From contig NZ_LUUI01000044.1 of assembly GCF_001644015.1 (NCBI RefSeq), forward strand, positions 1-64,000: DNA of 64,000 nucleotides, in the 5' to 3' direction. Made by a program: the position numbers and the translations under genes. This stretch comes from Methylomonas lenta (GTDB lineage: Bacteria > Pseudomonadota > Gammaproteobacteria > Methylococcales > Methylomonadaceae). Below, one piece after another: positions 36,972 to 47,017 of the stretch. Each line of letters starts with the position of its first letter. Positions within the stretch are counted from its first letter, which is position 1. The notes beneath the pieces are model-generated. The model searched no databases. It had not been told where the DNA came from and was given only the letters and a program-made list of their open reading frames with translations.

Positions 36972-38863
36972 GTTCAAAGCAGGTTTTTGCAATGATAGAT
37001 GACTGGATAACACGCGGTTGGCTGAGTCAGTTAGACAAAGCCTTTGCCGTTTTTTTACACGACCTGGAACCTAATGCCAACCAGGTGGTGCTATGGGCCG
37101 GCGCCCTGGTCAGTCATCAACTTGGACGTGGCGAAGTCTATCTTGATTTGGAAAAACTCTGTTTGCAGCCGGGTTTAACGTTGGCTCTATCCAGCGATGA
37201 CAATGAAAATGCACTGTGCTTATTTAAGGCTGATTCAGCGGATGACTGGATTAGCCAGCTGAAACAGTCAGTTTTGCTGGCATCGGGTGCAGGCAGCACC
37301 CCGCTGGTATTGCAAAATAGGCGTTTGTATTTGCGACGTTACTGGCAGTACCAACAAACGCTGGATAGGCAAATCAGCTTGCGTTTGCAACCGGTCAGAC
37401 ATCAGCTGCCAGCCGACTTTCAGCAAACCTTGCAACAACTCTTTAGTGAAAACCAGGAACAACCTGACTGGCAAAAAATTGCTTGCGTATTAGCCATGCG
37501 CAGCCGCTTTGCCATTATCACCGGCGGCCCCGGCACCGGTAAAACCACGACATTAACTAAATTGTTAAGCTTGTTAATTCAACTGGCCAAACATGAAACA
37601 GACAAACCCAAGCTGACTATTCTATTAGCCGCACCCACCGGCAAAGCAGCCGCACGCGTCAGCGAATCAATTGCGAATGCGCTGGAACACCTGCAAATGC
37701 CGGAAGAAATCAAACAGCAGATCCCCAAAAAAGCCAGCACATTGCATCGCATGCTCGGCAGTCGTCCCGAAAGTCGGCGCTTTCAGCATAATCGCCACAA
37801 TCCCCTGTTAGCGGATATTGTGATTGTCGATGAAGCGTCGATGATCGATCTGGAAATGATGGCGTCTTTATTGGATGCTTTGCCGGAATCGACACAACTG
37901 ATTTTGTTGGGCGATAAAGATCAACTGGCTTCGGTAGAGGCCGGTTCGGTGATGGGCGATTTATGTCAGGCTGCCGAATACGCTGCTTACGATCAAGCAA
38001 CCTTGCAATGGATAAGCCGTTATAGCAGCGAGAGCTTGAGCGCAGTCGACAATCCCGGCTCAGCGATTAATCAACAAACTGTCATGCTGCGTTACAGTCA
38101 TCGCTTTGGAGAGCATAGCGGTATCGGCCAACTGGCCAGAGCCGTAAACGCTGGCAATGTTATCAGCGCCCAAAGCATTTTATCTGACACAGGAACTTAT
38201 CCCGACCTGAAACGCTTAACGTTGTCCGATTCGGCTGATACGCAGTTTAAACAATTAGTATTGGCTGTTGGTGACAAGCAAAGTAATCCAGGCTACGGGC
38301 ATTATCTTAATATTATTTTCCAGCAGCGGCCTAATGATGCCGACAATTATGAGCAATGGGCGCTTGATGTGTTGCAGGCTTTTGACTTGTTCCAAGTACT
38401 ATGTGCTTTACGCAGTGGGGATTGGGGCGTGGAAGGCTTGAATCAACGCATCGAAAAATGGCTGTTTCCAGAGATAAAAAACACACTTTGGTATGCAGGC
38501 AGACCGGTCATGATCACGCGGAATGACTACAACCTGGGCTTAATGAATGGTGACATTGGCATTACCTTGCCGGATGTTGTCGGGAAACTAAGGGTGGCCT
38601 TTCCCGGTAACGAAAACAGTAGCAAAATTCGCTGGGTCTCGCCGATGCGCTTGCCTGATGTGGAAACCGCATTTGCCATGACCGTACACAAATCGCAAGG
38701 CTCGGAATTTAATCATGTGGCTTTGATATTGCCGGATACTCGCAGCCCAGTGTTAACCCGAGAACTTATTTATACTGGCATTACCCGCGCCAAAGCACAC
38801 TTTAGCTTACTGGAATGCCGGGGTGATATTTTTGCCCAAGCCATAGCGCTGAGCTGCAAATAA
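36968..38863 (+). CDS. recD: Exodeoxyribonuclease V subunit alpha
   Basis: RecD is the 5'-3' helicase of RecBCD. Walker A reads GGPGTGKTTT, motif II is VDEASMID, and late motifs include TVHKSQGSEF and YTGITRAK. The ATG at 36968 overlaps the recB stop (ATGA), so it is preferred to the frame start at 36890. The 631 residues are close to the 608 of E. coli. It ends 10 bases before the convergent DUF4136 gene. Confidence 0.95.
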   Translation: MSSKQVFAMIDDWITRGWLSQLDKAFAVFLHDLEPNANQVVLWAGALVSHQLGRGEVYLDLEKLCLQPGLTLALSSDDNENALCLFKADSADDWISQLKQSVLLASGAGSTPLVLQNRRLYLRRYWQYQQTLDRQISLRLQPVRHQLPADFQQTLQQLFSENQEQPDWQKIACVLAMRSRFAIITGGPGTGKTTTLTKLLSLLIQLAKHETDKPKLTILLAAPTGKAAARVSESIANALEHLQMPEEIKQQIPKKASTLHRMLGSRPESRRFQHNRHNPLLADIVIVDEASMIDLEMMASLLDALPESTQLILLGDKDQLASVEAGSVMGDLCQAAEYAAYDQATLQWISRYSSESLSAVDNPGSAINQQTVMLRYSHRFGEHSGIGQLARAVNAGNVISAQSILSDTGTYPDLKRLTLSDSADTQFKQLVLAVGDKQSNPGYGHYLNIIFQQRPNDADNYEQWALDVLQAFDLFQVLCALRSGDWGVEGLNQRIEKWLFPEIKNTLWYAGRPVMITRNDYNLGLMNGDIGITLPDVVGKLRVAFPGNENSSKIRWVSPMRLPDVETAFAMTVHKSQGSEFNHVALILPDTRSPVLTRELIYTGITRAKAHFSLLECRGDIFAQAIALSCK

Positions 38864-38873
38864 AACCAGTCTA

Positions 38874-39428
38874 TCAATGCGCACCATCAACGGGAAACTC
38901 TTGGACGATTTCTTCAACGGCTTCCCGAATGCGCGTGGCGTTGGTTTCCGGGTCACTGACAGTACCGGTAGCAATGCCACGAAATACTAGTTTCTGAGTC
39001 TTGGCATCGACGAAATCCAGTATTAACGTGCCTTCGGTATATTGCGACACATCAGTATAATTGTAGGGAGCACCCACCCACATGCCGTATCGACCATAGC
39101 CATAACGCATGCCAGCATAACCCCAATCGTTCGATTGAAAAACAGCCAATTTTTCTTGAGTCGACACATGCTGTATCACATGCAGATCGGCATTTTCGGC
39201 TTTTTCAATGATACCGTGCTGAAAAAGAGTAGCACGCAAGGTTTGCCGGAGAGCTGCATCACTGGAAGGCGATAGTGGAATCTTTTCGGTAGAGGGCGCC
39301 AAAGTATAGCTTCGATATTGGCTAAAAGATGTCGCATGATCGTAGTCTGTCGTCACCGTAATGCTGGAACAGGCAGTTAGACAAAAACTAATGGCGGCAA
39401 CTGTATAGTTGCGTAACTGGGTAAACAT
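38874..39428 (-). CDS. DUF4136 lipoprotein
   Basis: A signal peptide with lipobox LTAC (Cys20) predicts a lipoprotein. The remaining sequence matches DUF4136: TVTTDYDHATSFSQYRSYTL near the mature start, and GTLILDFVDAKTQKLVFRG near the end. A glycine/tyrosine-rich insert (about 104-126) is typical of these proteins. Role unknown; probably at the outer membrane. Confidence 0.85.
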   Translation of the reverse strand: MFTQLRNYTVAAISFCLTACSSITVTTDYDHATSFSQYRSYTLAPSTEKIPLSPSSDAALRQTLRATLFQHGIIEKAENADLHVIQHVSTQEKLAVFQSNDWGYAGMRYGYGRYGMWVGAPYNYTDVSQYTEGTLILDFVDAKTQKLVFRGIATGTVSDPETNATRIREAVEEIVQEFPVDGAH

Positions 39429-39458
39429 GACTTTTATCTCCGTTGTTTTTAATTCACT

Positions 39459-40706
39459 TTAACCCGCTGAGTCATCTGCATCAATGCCCTTAAATTCAGC
39501 CGCAGATGGATGCAGGCCGGCAATTCTTTTGAGGTAAATATTGATTCCCGGTAAGGCGCTAAATCCGTGCGCAAAAATGCTCAGCAATACCGTCATCATA
39601 ATGGCTAACTTAACGGTAGCCTCTCCGGGTATATTCAACTCTTGTTCCAGATAAACCAAACCCAAGACTATGGATGCCAAGCCACGGGGACCAAACCAGC
39701 CCATAAACAAAACAGTGGAACGGCTCAAGCCGCTACCAGCCAGAGCCATTGCAACCGGTAGCATACGCACGAGCGTAAGACTCAACAACGCATAGATCAG
39801 GTGGGTAAAATCAAACTGTGTACTAGCCTGCGCCACCAATACGCCAAACAAGAAAAACACGAAAAAATCGAACAATTGACCCCAGGTTTCGGTAAATTCG
39901 ACGCTATGTTTACCCGCATCTGTGAAACAAATCTGCACGGCAAAGCCTCCGATGTAAGCGGCGATGAACATACTGGCGCCACTGGCTTCAGAAGCTAACA
40001 CACACATCAGTGGTAAAGCGACCAATCCCAATTGCTGCAAAGGCGCTGCCATCCATTTTTTTCGACAAGCCAGTTCAAGTAACCAACCACCAACAGCACC
40101 GATGCTGAAACCTATCAAACTGCCATAACCGATTTGTTCAAGCATAAATCGACTTAACAGTGCCGATGCAGCTTCACTACTTTCCAAAACCAGAGCTATA
40201 AAACACATCAAAAAAGGCACAGAAAGACCATCATTCAGACCGGCTTCTATGTTAAGTGCTTCACGGATACGTAAAGGCACTTTGGGGCTATTGACTATCA
40301 CCGCACCCAGTCCAGCATCGGTAGGTGCCAAAATCGCTGCCAGGATGCCGGCTTGCCATACGTTAATCCCAGGAAAAACCATCACAGCCGCTATGGCACC
40401 CAATAGAATGGTCAGCAGCATGCCAGTGGTCAGTAGACGAAACGGCAGACTACGATTAGTAATCAGGTGTTTAAAACTAATATGAGCTGCGTCGGTAAAT
40501 AATGTCATCACCAGACCAATTTCGGCCACCCATAAAAAGCCGTGTCGTTCAAGCACCAGATCGGAAATACTAACTGACGGCAAGCTATAGAGCAGCATGC
40601 CGGCCAGTGTGAAAATAATAGGCGCAGTAACCACGGTGCGCTCCAAACGACGGGACACCAGGCTGTATAAAAATACCGTCAACAGAAAAACAGCTATGAA
40701 AATCAT
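39459..40706 (-). CDS. Cation:proton antiporter, CPA1/NhaP type
   Basis: About 12 hydrophobic spans with the ILAPTDAGLGAVIV block holding the acidic exchange region, and EAGLNDGLS, both typical of NhaP/CPA1 proteins. It probably exchanges Na+ or K+ for protons at the inner membrane. ATG 40706 starts the first membrane span directly; the frame also allows a start at 40763. Upstream gene context gives no partner. Confidence 0.85.
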   Translation of the reverse strand: MIFIAVFLLTVFLYSLVSRRLERTVVTAPIIFTLAGMLLYSLPSVSISDLVLERHGFLWVAEIGLVMTLFTDAAHISFKHLITNRSLPFRLLTTGMLLTILLGAIAAVMVFPGINVWQAGILAAILAPTDAGLGAVIVNSPKVPLRIREALNIEAGLNDGLSVPFLMCFIALVLESSEAASALLSRFMLEQIGYGSLIGFSIGAVGGWLLELACRKKWMAAPLQQLGLVALPLMCVLASEASGASMFIAAYIGGFAVQICFTDAGKHSVEFTETWGQLFDFFVFFLFGVLVAQASTQFDFTHLIYALLSLTLVRMLPVAMALAGSGLSRSTVLFMGWFGPRGLASIVLGLVYLEQELNIPGEATVKLAIMMTVLLSIFAHGFSALPGINIYLKRIAGLHPSAAEFKGIDADDSAG

Positions 40707-40996
40707 GATTTGGGTTTTAAAAAAATAGAATGATTTAGTTCGGCTTAATAAAACCAGCCGCATTGAATAAAGGCAATTTCTAAAAAATTATGTCACTTTT
40801 CTGCATAAAACAAAGGCATCAGCTGAATGCAGTAATTGCATATCACCCTAGCCATTTTATTGATGGCATCATCAACCACAATAGGACAATTATCCCGCTG
40901 ATGAGTATATATTTTTAAGCTGCAAAACATTCCCTAAGCAGCATTGATACAATAGCGCATTTGTTTCAAATCCACTTTAACTCTATGGAGTCATTC

Positions 40997-42034
40997 ATGA
41001 TCCGTTTTCCAGCCGAATGGGAACCACAAGCTGCCGTTGTTATCGCATGGCCGCATTCTTGCGGTGATTTTGCTAATCTTTCCGACGTTGAGGACTCCTA
41101 TCATTTCATTGCCAAAACGATCAGCCGGTTTCAACCACTTATCATTGTTTGCAAAAATGGCGAACATGAGGTGCACATTCAAAATTTATTGAAAAGCACT
41201 GAAAACATCCACTTCATACAAGCAGATTACAACGACATCTGGGTCAGAGACACCATTTTTTTAAGTATGGAATGGCAACACCCTAAAGCCAAACTACAGT
41301 TGGTCAACTTTCGATTTAACGGCTGGGGCAATAAATACCCTCACGATGCCGATAACAACTTGAATCTGGCTTTATTTAATCATCCCATTTTAAAGGGCCA
41401 ACCTTCAGCTACCATCGATTTGATATTGGAAGGCGGAAGTGTGGAATCAGATGGTCAAGGTACGGTCATGACCACTAAAAACTGCCTGTTTAACCCCAAT
41501 AGAAACCCAGGCTTATCGGAACAGGCCATTACCAGCCAAGTGAAGAATTATCTAGGTGCCCAACGTATTTTATGGGTGGAGCAGGATAATCTAGCCGGGG
41601 ATGACACTGATGCTCACATCGATACCTTGGCCCGCTTCTGCGATACCAATACCATTGCTTACACCAGCTGTGACGATGCTGAGGATGCACACTATCTAAG
41701 CTTGAAAAACATGGAAGAGCAGTTAAAAGCCTTTAAAACCGTAACTGGCGAAGCTTATCGACTAATTGCCTTGCCGTTGCCCAAGCCAATTACCGACGAA
41801 GAAGGTCAGCGTCTGCCGGCGAACTACTCTAATTTCCTGATTATCAACAATGCGGTATTGGTCCCTGTTTATGCGGACGCCAACGATGCAGTAGCGTTGC
41901 AAAGACTGGCGGATTGTTTTCCAGAGCGGGAAATCATCGCTGTGCCCTGCCGTCCCCTGGTACATCAATATGGCAGTTTGCATTGCGCCAGCATGCAAAT
42001 TCCGGCCTTTGTAAACTTAAATTTCGAACCGTGA
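40997..42034 (+). CDS. aguA: Agmatine deiminase
   Basis: Converts agmatine to N-carbamoylputrescine plus ammonia. It has the N-terminal PAEWEPQAAVVIAWPH block, WVRDT, LEGGSVESDGQG and the DAHIDTLARF segment. The catalytic Cys is in GSLHCASMQ near residue 330 of 345. ATG 40997 is preferred because GGAG lies 7 bases upstream; the frame opens at 40961. It pairs with aguB, 104 bases downstream. Confidence 0.96.
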   Translation: MIRFPAEWEPQAAVVIAWPHSCGDFANLSDVEDSYHFIAKTISRFQPLIIVCKNGEHEVHIQNLLKSTENIHFIQADYNDIWVRDTIFLSMEWQHPKAKLQLVNFRFNGWGNKYPHDADNNLNLALFNHPILKGQPSATIDLILEGGSVESDGQGTVMTTKNCLFNPNRNPGLSEQAITSQVKNYLGAQRILWVEQDNLAGDDTDAHIDTLARFCDTNTIAYTSCDDAEDAHYLSLKNMEEQLKAFKTVTGEAYRLIALPLPKPITDEEGQRLPANYSNFLIINNAVLVPVYADANDAVALQRLADCFPEREIIAVPCRPLVHQYGSLHCASMQIPAFVNLNFEP

Positions 42035-42079
42035 AGGTGCAAAAACGCTAGCCGTATTGCACCAAATGACTTTAAATTA

Positions 42080-42105
42080 GGCGCAATACGCTTTGCTATT
42101 GCGCC
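42080..42105. repeat. Interspersed palindrome in the aguA-aguB gap
   Basis: GGCGCAATA (42080-42088) and TATTGCGCC (42097-42105) form a perfect 9-bp stem with an 8-nt loop, followed by CTACC. I recall this type of palindrome being common between genes in several gammaproteobacteria. No T-run follows, so the operon is probably not interrupted. Confidence 0.5.
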
Positions 42106-42138
42106 CTACCTTAATTTCACCACCTGACACACCAGCCC

Positions 42139-43023
42139 ATGAAAAAACCCATCATTGCCTGCGCAGTTCAACAACCCTGCAATCGTGGCCGGGATAACAA
42201 TCTGGCCTATTCCATCAGTCAAATCGAACAAGCTGCGCGGCAGAATGCCGAATTAATCGTGCTGCCCGAGTTACACCTGGACCATTACTTTTGTCAAAGC
42301 GAAGACACCGACTGTTTTGACCTGGCTCAAACCATCCCCGGCCCAAGCTGCGAAACCTTGAGCCAGGCCGCTAAAGACAACAAAGTCGTCATCGTCTCGA
42401 CGATTTTCGAAAAACGTGCCCCCGGCTTGTATCACAACACCGCAGTGGTATTTGATAAAGACGGCAGCCTGGCCGGAACATTCCGCAAGATGCACATTCC
42501 CGACGACCCGGGTTTTTACGAGAAGTTTTACTTTACCCCAGGCGATTTAGGCTTTACACCGATTGAAACCTCGATTGGAAAACTAGGCGTATTAATTTGC
42601 TGGGATCAATGGTATCCGGAAGCCGCCCGCCTGATGGCTTTAGCCGGCGCCGACGTATTGATTTATCCCACCGCCATAGGTTGGAACCCGGATGATGAGC
42701 AGGATGAAAAACAACGTCAGCTGGACGCCTGGATTACTGTGCAGCGCGGGCATGCCGTTGCCAATGGCCTACCGCTCATTTCCTGTAACCGAATCGGATA
42801 CGAGGCGGCTCCGGACCAGGCCAACGGCATTCAATTTTGGGGCAACAGCTTTATTGTCGGTCCACAAGGAGAATTTTTGCAACATGCCGATGATCAACAT
42901 GATACCTTGTTATTAGCAACTTTGAACCCTAAACGCAGTGAAGATGTGCGCCGCATCTGGCCATTTCTGCGTGATCGGCGTATTGATTGCTACGCTGAAC
43001 TGGTAAAGCGCTATATCGATTAA
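42139..43023 (+). CDS. aguB: N-carbamoylputrescine amidase
   Basis: Hydrolyses N-carbamoylputrescine to putrescine, CO2 and ammonia. A nitrilase-family protein with the catalytic Glu44 (LPELHLD), Lys117 (RKMHIPD) and Cys154 (LICWDQW). The DQWYPEAAR and HAVANG segments are those of AguB-type enzymes. It completes the agmatine route begun by AguA. Confidence 0.95.
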   Translation: MKKPIIACAVQQPCNRGRDNNLAYSISQIEQAARQNAELIVLPELHLDHYFCQSEDTDCFDLAQTIPGPSCETLSQAAKDNKVVIVSTIFEKRAPGLYHNTAVVFDKDGSLAGTFRKMHIPDDPGFYEKFYFTPGDLGFTPIETSIGKLGVLICWDQWYPEAARLMALAGADVLIYPTAIGWNPDDEQDEKQRQLDAWITVQRGHAVANGLPLISCNRIGYEAAPDQANGIQFWGNSFIVGPQGEFLQHADDQHDTLLLATLNPKRSEDVRRIWPFLRDRRIDCYAELVKRYID

Positions 43024-43094
43024 CTTAGAATCCAGCATTTTTATATCTATCGTACCATTGAGATTTTTGTCAACCTTAAAACGCCTTCAGCACA

Positions 43095-44654
43095 ATGATT
43101 GAATTAATCTGGATCGGCACAGCCTATTTTATGGGTTTAGCAGCTTCCAGAATAATGCTACCTCCGCTGGTAGGTTATCTTCTGGCCGGCTATGTTTTGC
43201 ATGCACTCGATTTCAGCCCGCTAACCGCCCTACCCCATATCGCTGACATTGGCATCGAATTGCTGTTGTTTACGGTTGGGCTGAAAATCAAGCCCCGCTC
43301 ACTGATTCGCAGCGAGGTTCTCAGCGTAGGCGGCTGGCATTTGCTGATCGTGGCCGGATTTTCGACGCTGACATTTTTCTGGCTGGACCAGCACATCACC
43401 GGCGGTTTGATACTGGGCATCAGCCTGGCTTTTTCCAGTACCGTGTTAGCCATCAAGGTGCTGGAAGATAATGGCGAACTTTCCTCGTTTCATGGTCGCG
43501 ATGTACTAAGCATCCTGATTTTGCAGGATTTGATCGCCATCGCCTTATTGGCTTTTACCGATGGCCATCAACCCACGCCCTGGGCACTTGAATTGCTGGT
43601 GATTCCCTTTATGCGCCCAATCGCCTACCGCTTGCTGGAAGCCAGCCGTAACGAAGAATTGCGCCTGCTGCTTGGCGTAACCATGGCGTTGGCGGGTGGC
43701 GTGTTTGCCGAACATCTGGATATTTCCGCCGATATCGGGGCTTTGTTAACCGGCATCATGCTGGGCGGACATAGCAAAACCGAGGATATCGCGCATAAAC
43801 TCTGGAGTTTGAAAGAGCTGTTTCTGGTGGCGTTTTTCTTGCAAATCGGTCTTAACAATTTACCCACTCAGCAAGAAGCACTAACCGCTTTGGCGTTGTT
43901 AGCCTGGCTGCCTCTGCAAGGCGGCTTGTTTTTCGTACTCTTCATCATGGCAGGTTTACGGGCTCGTACCGCCTTTGTATCTTCGCTAGCCCTGACGACC
44001 TATAGCGAATTCGCCCTGATCACCACTGCAGCAGCGGTCAATTCGGGCCTGTTGGCGCAAGAATGGCAAGCCATCATCAGTCTGACAGTTGCCGGTTCTT
44101 TGGCCATAGCAGCACCATTAAATCGTTATTCACATATCTTGTTTGCCTGGCTGGAGCCGGTATTGACTCGTTTCGAACGCAAACAACGCCAACCCCACCT
44201 GGATCGTATTCCGGAAACCATAGGCGCGGCCGAATGGCTGGTGATAGGCATGGGCCGCACCGGCACATCAGCATACATGGCCTTGCAAGGCCAGGAAAAG
44301 CGTGTGGTTGGCTTCGATGCCGACCCTACCGTAGTGGAAATTCATCTGGCTAAAAACCGTCGCGTGGTCTACGGCGACTCCGAGGATACCGAATTATGGA
44401 ATGGCTTACCCCTGAATAAGATAAAAGGTGTGATTCTGACTCTACCTGAATTTAACATACGCTGCTCGGCAACCACTCAGCTGAGAAATCTTGGCTTTCA
44501 GGGTACGATAGGCACCATTTATTATTATGATGACGAACAACTGGAGCTGATGCGCTTGGGTGCCAGCTATGTGATTCACCCGCTGGCTGAAGCGGGGAAC
44601 CAGATGGCAGAACACATGTTGACCAAGTATAACAACAGCCTGTCGGGTGACTAG
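43095..44654 (+). CDS. CPA2-family antiporter with C-terminal TrkA-N Rossmann domain
   Basis: The N-terminal 370 residues are a CPA2-type exchanger of many spans, with the typical SSTVLAIKVLED and LQDLIAIALLA segments. The C-terminal part (about 385-500) is a Rossmann domain with GMGRTGTSAY and the acidic GFDAD end of the second strand, which binds NAD(H) or a related nucleotide. The layout matches KefB-like potassium or sodium/proton exchangers. It is 66-81 bases upstream of the DUF1538 pair and may be functionally linked to it. Confidence 0.85.
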   Translation: MIELIWIGTAYFMGLAASRIMLPPLVGYLLAGYVLHALDFSPLTALPHIADIGIELLLFTVGLKIKPRSLIRSEVLSVGGWHLLIVAGFSTLTFFWLDQHITGGLILGISLAFSSTVLAIKVLEDNGELSSFHGRDVLSILILQDLIAIALLAFTDGHQPTPWALELLVIPFMRPIAYRLLEASRNEELRLLLGVTMALAGGVFAEHLDISADIGALLTGIMLGGHSKTEDIAHKLWSLKELFLVAFFLQIGLNNLPTQQEALTALALLAWLPLQGGLFFVLFIMAGLRARTAFVSSLALTTYSEFALITTAAAVNSGLLAQEWQAIISLTVAGSLAIAAPLNRYSHILFAWLEPVLTRFERKQRQPHLDRIPETIGAAEWLVIGMGRTGTSAYMALQGQEKRVVGFDADPTVVEIHLAKNRRVVYGDSEDTELWNGLPLNKIKGVILTLPEFNIRCSATTQLRNLGFQGTIGTIYYYDDEQLELMRLGASYVIHPLAEAGNQMAEHMLTKYNNSLSGD

Positions 44655-44735
44655 TTCATCACGACCCCGCACCACTAGACAGCAATTATTATGCTAACCT
44701 GATAAACCGGCAATTGTGTATTGGATGACTATCCC

Positions 44736-45467
44736 ATGTTCCGTAACAATCGATTGTTCAGATTGATCATCAGCAGCTGTCTCGACTTGGCACCGATTTT
44801 AGCGGTCGTGTTGGTGTTTCAACTAGCGGTGATCCAACAGCCGATTCCAAATGTAGCCGAGTTAATCATCGGTTCGTTATTCGTGGTGTTGGGCTTGACT
44901 TTCTTCATGCTTGGCCTGGAGCAAAGCCTATTCCCGATCGGCGAATCTATGGCCAATGCCTTTGCCCGCAAAGGCAGCGTGTTCTGGCTGTTGCTGTTTG
45001 CGTTTTGCTTAGGGTTTGGCACTACCATTGCCGAACCTGCTCTGATTGCCATCACAACGAAAGCTGCCGATATTGCCGGCGGCGCGCACTTGATAGCCGA
45101 TAACGATGCTGCCAAAACCGATTATGCGCTTGACCTGCGTCTGACGGTCGCCACCTCGGTCGGTGTTGCCATCGTAATCGGCGTACTGCGCATCCTGATG
45201 GGCTGGCCGTTACATTATTTCATTATCGCCGGCTACTTTGCGGTGACTGTGATGACACCGTTCGCGCCGGCTGAAATCATTGGCATTGCTTACGATTCGG
45301 GGGGTGTCACCACCTCCACCATTACAGTGCCACTGGTTACAGCGTTGGGTATCGGCCTCGCCAACTCCATCAAGGGCCGTAATCCGGTCACGGACGGCTT
45401 CGGACTGATTGCCTTTGCGTCGCTAACACCGATCATTTTCGTCATGGCTTTCGGCATGCTGGCATGA
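44736..45467 (+). CDS. DUF1538 membrane protein, first copy
   Basis: A polytopic membrane protein with about 6-7 spans. Family landmarks are [11 protein letters not shown] and, near the C-terminus, [20 protein letters not shown]. It is a paralogue of the next gene, which has the same two motifs, so this looks like a tandem duplication. The start is ATG 44736, with an alternative TTG at 44721. It overlaps the next gene by four bases. DUF1538 has no established function; transport is suggested by the topology. Confidence 0.85.
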   Translation: MFRNNRLFRLIISSCLDLAPILAVVLVFQLAVIQQPIPNVAELIIGSLFVVLGLTFFMLGLEQSLFPIGESMANAFARKGSVFWLLLFAFCLGFGTTIAEPALIAITTKAADIAGGAHLIADNDAAKTDYALDLRLTVATSVGVAIVIGVLRILMGWPLHYFIIAGYFAVTVMTPFAPAEIIGIAYDSGGVTTSTITVPLVTALGIGLANSIKGRNPVTDGFGLIAFASLTPIIFVMAFGMLA

Positions 45468-46243
45468 TGACGTGGCTACAACACTTTTTGGATACCCTGC
45501 TGGAAACCGGTCGCGACGTGTTACCGATTGCGGCCATCATCATCGGTTTTCAGTTGCTGGTGATACGCAAACCTATCGCCCATCCCGGCAAGACGCTGTT
45601 GGGGTTTATCAACGTGCTGATCGGCATCGCCTTCTTTTTAGAAGGCTTAAAAATGGCGCTGTTCCCACTCGGCGAACTGATGGCCACGCAACTCACGGCA
45701 CCAGAGTTTCTAAATATCGCCGACAGCACCGCCGCTGCGGACTGGCGGAATTATGGCTGGGTCTACCTTTTTGGTGCCTGCATCGGTTTTGCCACGGCGC
45801 TTGCCGAACCGTCTTTGCTGGCCGTGGCGACAAAAGCCGAGGAAATATCCGGCAAAGCCATCAGTGCCCTGGGTTTGCGGATTGCTGTATCTTTTGGGGT
45901 TGCAATAGGGATTGCGTTAGGCACATTTCGGATTGTTACCGGCACTCAGCTGTATTTTTATATCGTTACCTGTTATGCGGTACTGATCATCCAGACGCTG
46001 TTCGCCCCTAAATTCATCATCGGTCTGGCTTACGATACCGGAGGCGTGACAACCTCCACCGTCACGGTGCCCCTGGTAACCGCACTAGGTTTGGGGCTGG
46101 CGTCCACCATACCCGGGCGCAATTCGCTGCTGGATGGTTTTGGCCTGATTTCATTCGCCTGCCTGTTTCCGATCATATCGGTACTGGGCTATGCTCAACT
46201 CGCCGAATGGCGAGCCAAGAAACGCAATTCCAATCATTCCTGA
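45464..46243 (+). CDS. DUF1538 membrane protein, second copy
   Basis: A 259-residue paralogue of the preceding gene. It has [11 protein letters not shown] and [20 protein letters not shown] in the same positions and a similar hydrophobic pattern, with a basic C-terminal tail. Two copies in tandem suggest a heterodimer or a pseudo-symmetric channel or transporter. The start is ATG 45464 or 45467; both fall at the overlap with the previous stop. The PII-like gene follows after 8 bases. Confidence 0.85.
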   Translation: MMTWLQHFLDTLLETGRDVLPIAAIIIGFQLLVIRKPIAHPGKTLLGFINVLIGIAFFLEGLKMALFPLGELMATQLTAPEFLNIADSTAAADWRNYGWVYLFGACIGFATALAEPSLLAVATKAEEISGKAISALGLRIAVSFGVAIGIALGTFRIVTGTQLYFYIVTCYAVLIIQTLFAPKFIIGLAYDTGGVTTSTVTVPLVTALGLGLASTIPGRNSLLDGFGLISFACLFPIISVLGYAQLAEWRAKKRNSNHS

Positions 46244-46251
46244 GGATTATC

Positions 46252-46602
46252 ATGCGCTTTAAATTGATCATTGCTTTTGTCGACGACACCAAAACCGAGT
46301 TGGTACTGGATACCGCCCGTAAAAGCGGCGCCAAAGGCGCCACGGTGATTACCCAGGCTCGCGGCGAGGGTATCAAGCAATCCAAGACATTCTTCGGTCT
46401 GACGCTGGATGTCCAGCGAGATGTTTTACTGTTTTTGGTTGAAGAACACTTAAGCCGCCATATTCTGGAAAAAATCGCCAAGGCCGGAGAGTTTGATTCC
46501 AAACCCGGCTCAGGTATCGCATTTAAAATCGATGTGGAAGACGCGATTGGCGTCATGCATCAAGTCGAAGAACTCACTCAAGAATTGGAAGATGAAATAT
46601 GA
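46252..46602 (+). CDS. PII-like signal protein
   Basis: The 116-residue product has the PII-type ferredoxin-like fold pattern: LIIAFVDDTKTELVLDTARKSG, then ARGEG in the loop region, and RHILEKIAKAGEF with GSGIAFKIDVED at the end. The T-loop is short and lacks the uridylylated Tyr of GlnB/GlnK. ATG 46252 has GAGGA 5 bases upstream. It follows the DUF1538 pair, so it probably senses a nucleotide or metabolite and controls that pair. It overlaps the CBS gene (ATGA). Confidence 0.8.
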   Translation: MRFKLIIAFVDDTKTELVLDTARKSGAKGATVITQARGEGIKQSKTFFGLTLDVQRDVLLFLVEEHLSRHILEKIAKAGEFDSKPGSGIAFKIDVEDAIGVMHQVEELTQELEDEI

Positions 46603-47006
46603 TCGATAGCACTAAAATCATTAAGGTTAGAAACATCATGCGCACCGATTTTGCCAACATTGACGGTTCGGCTACAGTAAAAGAAGCATTGCTGCTGATG
46701 AAAAGCAAAAAAACTTCGGTACTGGTAGTCAATAAACGCCATGAATATGACGAATACGGTTTGGTCACCTCAGGCGATATTGCCCGACACGTGTTGGCAA
46801 AAGATAAAGCACCGGATCGAGTCAATGTCTATGAAATCATGGCCTGCCCGGTGATTCAGGTCAGCCCGGAAATGGATATTCGCTTGTGTTCAAAATTATT
46901 TGCCAATTATGGCTTGGTAAGAGCGCCGGTGATCGAGAACGGTTTAGTGATAGGCATGGTCAGCCCCAACGCGCTGGTATTGGATGGCTTATACAAAAAC
47001 CTGTGA
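46599..47006 (+). CDS. CBS-pair protein
   Basis: A stand-alone protein of 135 residues made of two CBS repeats (about 10-65 and 75-130). The first ends in DEYGLVTSGDIARHV, the second in GLVIGMVSPNALV. CBS pairs bind adenine nucleotides (ATP, AMP, c-di-AMP, S-adenosylmethionine). It is the last gene of the DUF1538/PII-like unit and is coupled to the PII-like gene by a 4-base overlap, so the unit has two different nucleotide-sensing-type proteins. Confidence 0.85.
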   Translation: MIDSTKIIKVRNIMRTDFANIDGSATVKEALLLMKSKKTSVLVVNKRHEYDEYGLVTSGDIARHVLAKDKAPDRVNVYEIMACPVIQVSPEMDIRLCSKLFANYGLVRAPVIENGLVIGMVSPNALVLDGLYKNL

Positions 47007-47017
47007 GCTGAATTAAC

